Source: a bacterium | GTDB lineage: Bacteria > Bdellovibrionota > FAC87 > UBA2466 | Direction of reading: 5' to 3' | NCBI GenBank assembly: GCA_019750655.1 | Contig: JAIEOG010000376.1 | Coordinates: 1 to 9,355, forward strand | DNA length: 9,355 nt | Shown: positions 1 through 4,729 of the stretch, one piece after another | Layout of the letters: each line of letters starts with the position of its first letter | Position numbering within the stretch: position 1 is the first letter of the stretch | The notes under the pieces: generated by a model | Told to the model about the DNA's origin: nothing | Seen by the model: the letters and a program-made list of their open reading frames with translations, nothing else | The model's database searches: none | Translations under genes and position numbers: made by a program

Positions 1-25
1 AGAATTCTCGTGGTAATTTAAGCGT

Positions 26-817
26 ATGGAGGCGAGCGCTACAGTAGCAGAACCGGTTCTTGAAGCAGCCGATCTCTGCCTTAGCTACCGAGAGCGTCCC
101 GTTCTCCAGGGGCTGGATTTCCGTCTCGTGCCTGGGCAGAGCTATTTGCTGACAGGCCCTAGTGGAGCAGGAAAGACGACACTTCTCAAAGCCTTTGCCG
201 GGCTGCTCCCTTTTCAGGGGGAATTGCGGGTCCTAGGGCAGAGCTGGGCGGCTCTGACGCCCGCGCAAAGCCGGCAGTTGCGAACTCGGATTGGGTTTGT
301 TTTCCAAAGAGCAGGCCTGTTTGATTTCCTCACCTGCCTCGAGAATCTCACCGTGCCGCTCCAACAGCGAACGTCCTTGTCTCGTGCGGAACAGCGTGAA
401 AAGGCGCAGCATGCCTTAGAAGAGGTTGGGCTCGGGGATGCGGCCGCGAGGCGTGTGCATGAACTCAGCGGCGGGATGCAAAAACGGTTGGGGATTGCGC
501 GCGCGCTGCTTTTTTCTCCGGAGTTATTGATTTGCGATGAGCCCACGGCAGGGTTGGATCCCATTACGGGGCGCTCGATCTTGGAATTGCTCGCGGAAGT
601 GCAAGAGCGACACTCCGTGAGTTTCCTGATGGCGACGAGTAACCCCAAACCCGCCCGGCACTTCACGGAGAAAATCGGAATGCTCTGGCAGGGCAAGATC
701 GGTTGGGAAGGCAAATGGGAAGACGCTTTCCAATCGGGAACGGCGGCCGTGCAGCAGTTTTTCAAGGGAGCTTTAGAAGGGCCTTTGACTGAGGAGTTAG
801 CTGTTGATCGAGTTTAA
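26..817 (+). CDS. ABC transporter ATP-binding protein (MlaF-like), H-loop variant, NBD1
   Basis: Cytoplasmic ATPase subunit, 263 aa, probably powering the MlaE-type permeases encoded downstream. Motifs in order: Walker A GPSGAGKTT (residues 44-52), Q-loop Gln94, signature LSGGMQKR (147-154), Walker B ending Asp171-Glu172, then PTAGLDP. The H-loop is abnormal: where most ABC ATPases read T-H-D, this protein reads MATSNP (202-207), so Ser205 sits at the switch-histidine position. The C terminus runs about 30 residues past the usual core. The ATG at 26 is the first start after an in-frame stop at 14-16; no clear Shine-Dalgarno is visible. Its last 14 bases overlap the next ATPase gene, which suggests co-translation and a heterodimer. 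Family membership (Mla/Ttg2A-like) rests mostly on context; general ABC ATPase identity is certain. Confidence 0.92.
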   Translation: MEASATVAEPVLEAADLCLSYRERPVLQGLDFRLVPGQSYLLTGPSGAGKTTLLKAFAGLLPFQGELRVLGQSWAALTPAQSRQLRTRIGFVFQRAGLFDFLTCLENLTVPLQQRTSLSRAEQREKAQHALEEVGLGDAAARRVHELSGGMQKRLGIARALLFSPELLICDEPTAGLDPITGRSILELLAEVQERHSVSFLMATSNPKPARHFTEKIGMLWQGKIGWEGKWEDAFQSGTAAVQQFFKGALEGPLTEELAVDRV

Positions 818-1514
818 AAATGTCACCAAGCACTTCGGCAGCCGGCGTGTGCTGGATGGCCTGAGCTTCGAAGTGCCGCAGGGGCAAGCCGCATTTCTCC
901 TCGGTAAATCCGGAGCGGGGAAATCCGTGGCTCTCCGGCATATCGTCGGGCTAGAAGCCGTGGAGTCGGGCCAGGTGCTGGTAAATGGCCGCGATGTCTC
1001 GGCACTCGATGATGCGGGCCTTCTTGAGGTGCGGCGGGAATGCGGAATGGTTTTTCAGTTTCCCGCTCTCATGGACTCACTGACCGTAATGGAAAATCTG
1101 CTTTTGGGAGTGAGAGAAGCCGAAGCGCCTCAAACGCTCGCAGCGGATCTGCTGAGGCAGGTCGGGTTGGACGCAAAGTTTCTGAGCTTTTTCCCGCCGG
1201 AGCTGAGTTTTGGAATCCAAAAGCGAGTGAGTGTCGCGCGTGCGCTGGCAGCGCGCCCAAGGGTTTTGCTTTTCGATGAGCCCACCACGGGACTGGATCC
1301 TGTTGCTTCGCGCGCGATGCATGCGCTCATCCGCGATCTCAACCGCTCTTTGGGCCTGACCGCGCTTGTCGTGTCGCACGACATAGAAGGGGCGCTCGAA
1401 GTCGCCGATCAGATCTTTCTCTTAGAAGGGGGACGCGTGGTGGACCAGGGGTCTCCTCAAGCCATTCGCCAAAGCCAGGCGCCCCTTACGGCCTCGTTTG
1501 TTCGCGAGCTTTGA
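804..1514 (+). CDS. ABC transporter ATP-binding protein (MlaF-like), degenerate signature, NBD2
   Basis: Second ATPase, 236 aa, close to usual MlaF length. Motifs: Walker A GKSGAGKSV (34-42), Q-loop Gln85 in MVFQFPALMDSLT, Walker B ending Asp158-Glu159 followed by PTTGLDP, and a normal H-loop VVSHDI with His192. The ABC signature is altered to LSFGIQKR (134-141): the first Gly of LSGG(Q/M) is Phe136. Start is TTG at 804, inside the end of the upstream ATPase gene in another frame; it gives MIEFKNVTKHFG, the normal beginning of this fold, so the TTG is well supported. This ATPase keeps exactly the element its neighbour lacks (H-loop His) and lacks the one its neighbour keeps (signature). I infer that the two form a heterodimer with one working and one degenerate ATP site. 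Confidence 0.92.
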   Translation: MIEFKNVTKHFGSRRVLDGLSFEVPQGQAAFLLGKSGAGKSVALRHIVGLEAVESGQVLVNGRDVSALDDAGLLEVRRECGMVFQFPALMDSLTVMENLLLGVREAEAPQTLAADLLRQVGLDAKFLSFFPPELSFGIQKRVSVARALAARPRVLLFDEPTTGLDPVASRAMHALIRDLNRSLGLTALVVSHDIEGALEVADQIFLLEGGRVVDQGSPQAIRQSQAPLTASFVREL

Positions 1515-1652
1515 AACAGTTTCCACACTCCTCTGTCCCATTCTGCGACGGACCCAGCCATATGGGCCCAGATTCTCATGCCTGAAACCTCAGCTGACAC
1601 ATGGCATCACTCTTGCTCTTGCATAGAGACGTCACCCGAATGGAATGGAAAC

Positions 1653-1658
1653 AGGGAG
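1653..1658 (+). promoter_or_regulatory. Ribosome binding site deciding the start of the 68-aa gene
   Basis: AGGGAG lies 7 bases before the ATG at 1666. Two other in-frame ATGs exist, at 1645 (upstream of this site) and 1660 (only 1 base after it). The spacing favours 1666 as the true start. Confidence 0.55.
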
Positions 1659-1665
1659 CATGGGC

Positions 1666-1872
1666 ATGAACAGTCAGAGCGTAAGATGGTTGCAATGGGT
1701 TTACCCGCTGGTTCTGTGGTTCGCTGTCGCGTTTTTCACGGTGCTAGCCTGCAAAAACACCTTCGCTCAGAACTGGGAGCCTAACCAACCGGCTCGAATC
1801 GAAGCCCAACCCACCACAACAGTGGTGGCGGCGGTCTCACAGTATTCCCTTAACTACGCCCAAGCTCAGTAA
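1666..1872 (+). CDS. Small membrane-anchored or exported protein, unknown function
   Basis: A 68-residue protein that I do not recognise. The N terminus has one Arg (R7), then a hydrophobic segment at about residues 11-28 rich in Trp, Phe, Leu and Val, then a polar, Pro/Gln/Thr-rich tail to residue 68. Two processing readings are possible: a lipobox-like V-L-A-C at Cys29 (imperfect, Leu at -2), or signal peptidase I cleavage after T-F-A (Ala34). It could also simply stay as a single-pass anchor with a periplasmic tail. It sits between the ATPase and permease genes of the MCE operon, ends 24 bases before permease 1 and is in the same reading frame as it. A longer form starting at 1645 is possible. 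The case for a real gene is the SD-like site, the export-type N terminus and the operon position. Confidence 0.6.
   Translation: MNSQSVRWLQWVYPLVLWFAVAFFTVLACKNTFAQNWEPNQPARIEAQPTTTVVAAVSQYSLNYAQAQ
1811..1828 (+). repeat. Perfect 7-bp inverted repeat with 4-base loop
   Basis: CCACCAC, loop AACA, GTGGTGG. It lies inside the coding sequence for the PTTTVV part of the small protein. There is no T-run after it, so it is not an intrinsic terminator. It could form a stable mRNA hairpin about 70 bases before the permease 1 start, or be a by-product of the codons used. Confidence 0.35.
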
Positions 1873-1896
1873 CTCTCGGTTTGGTACAATGGCCGC

Positions 1897-2658
1897 ATGG
1901 TCGGCATCTCAGAGGTTGGGTCTGTAGCCCAGTTTGGTTTTCGGTCTTTTGCGCAGTTCTTCCGCCACGGCACTTCTCGCCGGCATCTCATTGAACAAGT
2001 TTTCGCGACAGGCGTGCGCTCCGTCAGCACCACACTTACGGCTGGCATTTTCGTAGGCGCAATCATGGCTTTGCAGATCCACGAGCAGCTGCGCGACTTC
2101 GGCGCGGAAAGCTACTTGGGTGGTTTGTCCACCTCTGTGACCGTGCGCAATGTCGGGCCTGTGCTAATCGCTTTTCTTCTCGCAGCTAAGGTGGGCGCCT
2201 ACACTAGTGCGGAACTCGCAGCGATGCAGGTGACCGATCAGATCAACGCCTTAAAGTGTCTCGGCGTCGACCCCATCCGCTACTTGGTCGTCCCCCGCAT
2301 GATCGCGGTGGTGGTTTCGAGCTTCCTGCTTCTGATCCTAGGGCTAATGACGACGGTGCTGGGAGGCGTGCTTTTCTCCGCCTGGAATCTGGGTGTGAAC
2401 CCTATTACCTTTTTGTCGAATATTCCGGCGCTCGTGACTTACTGGAGCTTAGGGGTGGGGGTGATGAAGAGCCTCGTCTTTGGCATCCTGCTTTCCGTCA
2501 TTTGCTGTTACCACGGCTATTTCGCCCGAGGAGGTTCGGAGGGCGTTGGCCAGACGGTTCAAAAGACAGCCGTGTGGTCGATGGTGGCGATCGTTGTCGC
2601 GAACTACCTTGTCTCTTCGTTCGGAAATGCAGTCCAAGCCTTGTTGGGAGGCGGCTGA
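1897..2658 (+). CDS. MlaE-type permease 1 of an MCE lipid transporter
   Basis: Inner-membrane permease, 253 aa, usual length for MlaE/YrbE. The family's central block is clear: GPVLIAFLLAAKVGA, then an AELAAMQVTDQINAL block with Glu106, then GVDPIRYLVVPR. About five hydrophobic segments follow an N-terminal amphipathic stretch: near residues 40-60, 85-105, 130-160, 180-205 and 228-246. MlaE proteins form a dimer that passes phospholipid between the membrane and an MCE ring. The ATG at 1897 is the only good start after the in-frame stop at 1870-1872. It has no obvious Shine-Dalgarno, so translation may depend on coupling to the small gene 24 bases upstream. The stop shares one base with the start of permease 2. 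The two permeases are clearly homologous but differ throughout, so they are paralogues and not a recent duplication. Confidence 0.93.
   Translation: MVGISEVGSVAQFGFRSFAQFFRHGTSRRHLIEQVFATGVRSVSTTLTAGIFVGAIMALQIHEQLRDFGAESYLGGLSTSVTVRNVGPVLIAFLLAAKVGAYTSAELAAMQVTDQINALKCLGVDPIRYLVVPRMIAVVVSSFLLLILGLMTTVLGGVLFSAWNLGVNPITFLSNIPALVTYWSLGVGVMKSLVFGILLSVICCYHGYFARGGSEGVGQTVQKTAVWSMVAIVVANYLVSSFGNAVQALLGGG
2646..2651 (+). promoter_or_regulatory. Ribosome binding site of permease 2
   Basis: GGGAGG lies 6 bases before the ATG at 2658, within the last codons of permease 1. It fixes 2658 as the start, although the reading frame stays open back to 2256. Confidence 0.75.
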
Positions 2659-3404
2659 TGGAACTCGCGCTGGGAAAACTCCAACGGCTTTGTGAGCGCC
2701 TTGGGACTGGCCTTTTGTCTGGTTTCCATTTTCGCAAGAACGCGCACCTCTACACGGAGCAGATCTACCGGGCCGGTGTACAGAGCACCTGGATTGTTGT
2801 TTTCTGTCTGGCGTTTTTGTCGGTGCTGATGGTGGTGGAGCTTTCAATCCACATGAAGCTTGTCTTGCGCCAGGACTCCCTCGTTCCGGCTTTTTCTTCG
2901 GTTTTGATGTTGCGCGAACTTGGGCCTGTGGTCGCGTGCCTTTTGCTTACGTCGCGAGTCGGCGCCGCGATGGGAGCAGAAATTGGCATGATGAAAAACA
3001 CCGAGCAGCTCGATGCTCTGCGGGTACTCGGGATGGATCCCGTGGAATACCTCGTTCTCCCGCGGTGGTTCGCGGGTGTGGTGGCGAGTGTGTGCTTGTC
3101 CGTTTTTGCTGTGGCGGTTGCGATTCTTTGCGGAGCTGGAATCGCATCGCTGGAGTTGGGCATTTCGGGGCAACAGTACATGCAATCGATGTTTTTATTC
3201 GTCCGGGGTATCGATGGCGCGACGTGTCTGGTAAAAGCTTTAGTGTTCGGCACGATTATGCCGCTAGTCGCGTGCCGGGAAGGGTTCCGTTGTGGGCCCG
3301 GCAGCGTCGGCGTGGGCACCGCGGCAACGTCGGCTGTGGTGCGCGGCGCCATAGGCATCATCATCGCGGATTTCGCTGTGAGCTATTTCATGCAGCGACT
3401 ATAA
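2658..3404 (+). CDS. MlaE-type permease 2 of an MCE lipid transporter
   Basis: Second MlaE-family inner-membrane permease, 248 aa. The diagnostic block is present: LGPVVACLLLTSRVGA, then an AEIGMMKNTEQLDAL block with Glu108, then GMDPVEYLVLPR. Hydrophobic segments lie near residues 40-62, 84-103, 135-160, 180-205 and 226-243. The start at 2658 (ATG overlapping the TGA of permease 1 by one base, with a strong Shine-Dalgarno) gives the normal family length; the open frame further upstream is out-of-frame coding of permease 1. The one-base overlap argues for equimolar synthesis and a permease 1/permease 2 heterodimer, like YrbEA/YrbEB of actinobacterial Mce systems. The heterodimer is inferred. 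Confidence 0.93.
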   Translation: MELALGKLQRLCERLGTGLLSGFHFRKNAHLYTEQIYRAGVQSTWIVVFCLAFLSVLMVVELSIHMKLVLRQDSLVPAFSSVLMLRELGPVVACLLLTSRVGAAMGAEIGMMKNTEQLDALRVLGMDPVEYLVLPRWFAGVVASVCLSVFAVAVAILCGAGIASLELGISGQQYMQSMFLFVRGIDGATCLVKALVFGTIMPLVACREGFRCGPGSVGVGTAATSAVVRGAIGIIIADFAVSYFMQRL

Positions 3405-3447
3405 TGTAGAGAGGTACCTTTCCTAGCTTTTCTCCGCTTCGACTCCC

Positions 3448-4197
3448 ATGGCTAAACTAAGCAAAGAATTTTGGGTGGGCGCCCTCGTCCTTTTAACCGC
3501 CGTTTTGATGCTAGCCTTTGGCTGGTTGATGGGCGCGTTCTCCGCTTTCTCGGGCGATGCTCGTTACCACGTTTTGTATTCCTTCGCGGGCGGCGTGGAA
3601 GTGGGTTCCCCAGTCCGCGTCTCGGGAGTGAAAGTGGGCCGTGTGGAGTCCATTGAATTTTTGGACACACCCGAAGACGGCGCAACGCTCGACGTTACTC
3701 TCTCGGTCGGTCACCGCGCTTTGCGCGCGCTTCGCACAGATTCGCGTTTCTATATCAACATGGCAGGCATCATCGGGGAGCGCTACGTCGAGATTACTCC
3801 CGGCGAAGCCGAGCCACTCATGCCGGGTAGCAAAGTGCGCGGCATCGATCCACCGCGAATCGATCAGCTTCTATCGCAGGGCTACAGCGTCTTTGGGCGG
3901 ATCCAGCAATTTCTGGATGAAAAAGAGCACACCATCGGTGAGTTCATCGATCAGCTTTCTACTTTACTCACCGATGCAAACGCGTTTCTCAAAGGCAAAG
4001 AAAACCGCAAAGAGCTCTACGCACTCATTTCCAATTTGAACTCTGTCGCCTCGACGTTGAAACAAGGCTTGAAAGACGAGCAAACGAAACAGTTCTTCCA
4101 GCGCTTGTCCGAGGTTTTGAAACGCGCCGAGCAAGTCGATAAAGAAACTCTCAAGAAGTTCCTGCAAGAGGAGGGTATCCGTGCCCGCATCTTCTAA
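3448..4197 (+). CDS. MCE-domain (MlaD-type) lipid transport protein
   Basis: A 249-aa protein anchored in the inner membrane by one helix (about residues 9-31) with the rest in the periplasm. The MCE domain spans about 39-120 and contains the typical GVEVGSPVRVSGVKVGRV stretch near residue 50 and ERYVEITPG near 120. MCE proteins assemble as hexameric rings with a central hydrophobic pore that carries lipid to or from the MlaE permease. From about residue 140 to the end the protein is charged and helical (FLDEKEH, TLKQGLKDEQTKQ, LSEVLKRAEQ), making it about 65 residues longer than E. coli MlaD (183 aa). The start at 3448 has no clear Shine-Dalgarno and lies 43 bases after permease 2. The end overlaps the next gene by 17 bases. 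It is the only MCE gene in the window, so a homohexamer is expected. Confidence 0.93.
   Translation: MAKLSKEFWVGALVLLTAVLMLAFGWLMGAFSAFSGDARYHVLYSFAGGVEVGSPVRVSGVKVGRVESIEFLDTPEDGATLDVTLSVGHRALRALRTDSRFYINMAGIIGERYVEITPGEAEPLMPGSKVRGIDPPRIDQLLSQGYSVFGRIQQFLDEKEHTIGEFIDQLSTLLTDANAFLKGKENRKELYALISNLNSVASTLKQGLKDEQTKQFFQRLSEVLKRAEQVDKETLKKFLQEEGIRARIF
4169..4174 (+). promoter_or_regulatory. Ribosome binding site of the barrel-like gene
   Basis: AGGAGG, a perfect consensus, lies 6 bases before the GTG at 4181, inside the MCE gene. It supports GTG as start and tight translational coupling. Confidence 0.8.
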
Positions 4198-4720
4198 AAG
4201 GATTTTTCTGGCTAGTGTGCTGTGTCTATTCTCGACCGCTGTTTGGGCCGATACGAGCCAAATCGAAGCGCTCAAGAATTCCCATCGATTTGGAGTGGGG
4301 TTTAGTGCTGGCGGCCCCTTGGCCGTTCTAGGCGTCGAAGCCGATGTGAATATCGATGAGAACCTCTCCATTGGTTTGGGAGTAGGGACGGGCTTGAACT
4401 ATTCAACGTTTATGGCGAAGGCCCGCTATTTCCTTCTAGGGGAGTGGGTCAGCCCTTACGTCGCTCTTTCAGCAGCGCGCTGGTGGACGGATGGCACCTC
4501 GGCTTCGACGGTGGGTCCGGCTATCCTTACGGAAAAGTTCCTGCCGCCGGGTTATGACTTGCGCCAGGGTTTTTCGATGTTCCTATTGGCGCCGGCAGTA
4601 GGGGTGCAGTTCATGCACCCGATGGGTTTCGCCGTGAGCGTGGAGTTGCAATACCTCTTTAAGCTCATGGACCTGGCCAATGGCACGTACGCCAGCGTGG
4701 CTGCGCACTGGTACTTCTAA
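4181..4720 (+). CDS. Predicted secreted outer-membrane beta-barrel protein
   Basis: A 179-aa protein with a classic signal peptide: K6-R7, a hydrophobic core (I8 to V21), and a V-W-A cleavage site after Ala23, giving a mature N terminus DTSQ. The mature part alternates short amphipathic strands with Gly/Asn/Asp turns (RFGVGFSAGGPLAVLGVEAD, LSIGLGVGTGLNYS, FMAKARYFLL, WVSPYVALSAARWW, SMFLLAPAVGVQF, FAVSVELQYLFKL, YASVAAHWYF) and ends in an aromatic Phe, as outer-membrane barrels do. The size suits an eight-stranded barrel. GTG start with perfect Shine-Dalgarno, overlapping the MCE gene by 17 bases. It may be the outer-membrane partner of the MCE transporter, a role filled by the lipoprotein MlaA in E. 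coli; it has no visible similarity to MlaA. The specific family is not recognised. Confidence 0.82.
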   Translation: MPASSKRIFLASVLCLFSTAVWADTSQIEALKNSHRFGVGFSAGGPLAVLGVEADVNIDENLSIGLGVGTGLNYSTFMAKARYFLLGEWVSPYVALSAARWWTDGTSASTVGPAILTEKFLPPGYDLRQGFSMFLLAPAVGVQFMHPMGFAVSVELQYLFKLMDLANGTYASVAAHWYF

Positions 4721-4729
4721 ACAAAACAA

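Noticed and set aside
1553..1566. CCATATGG palindrome within CCCAGCCATATGGG as a possible operator in the 150-bp gap between ATPase 2 and the small gene
   Set aside because: Too short to mean much alone, no second copy seen nearby, and no promoter that I can place with it.
1578..1784. 68-codon open frame overlapping the small membrane protein gene
   Set aside because: Its product is a Cys/His/Arg mix with no domain-like or export features, and the overlapping frame (1666-1872) has a Shine-Dalgarno-like site and a membrane-type N terminus.
1885..1890. TACAAT as a -10 box just before permease 1
   Set aside because: No matching -35 at 16-18 bases upstream, and it would place the transcript start at or within the permease start codon.
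2256..2657. N-terminal extension of permease 2 (open frame upstream of 2658)
   Set aside because: These 134 codons are out-of-frame sequence of permease 1, rich in Arg and Pro. ATG 2658 has a strong Shine-Dalgarno and gives the normal MlaE length.
3405..3447. GGTACC-centred near-palindrome between permease 2 and the MCE gene as a terminator
   Set aside because: No loop, weak stem, no following T-run; the gap is only 43 bases within an apparent operon.
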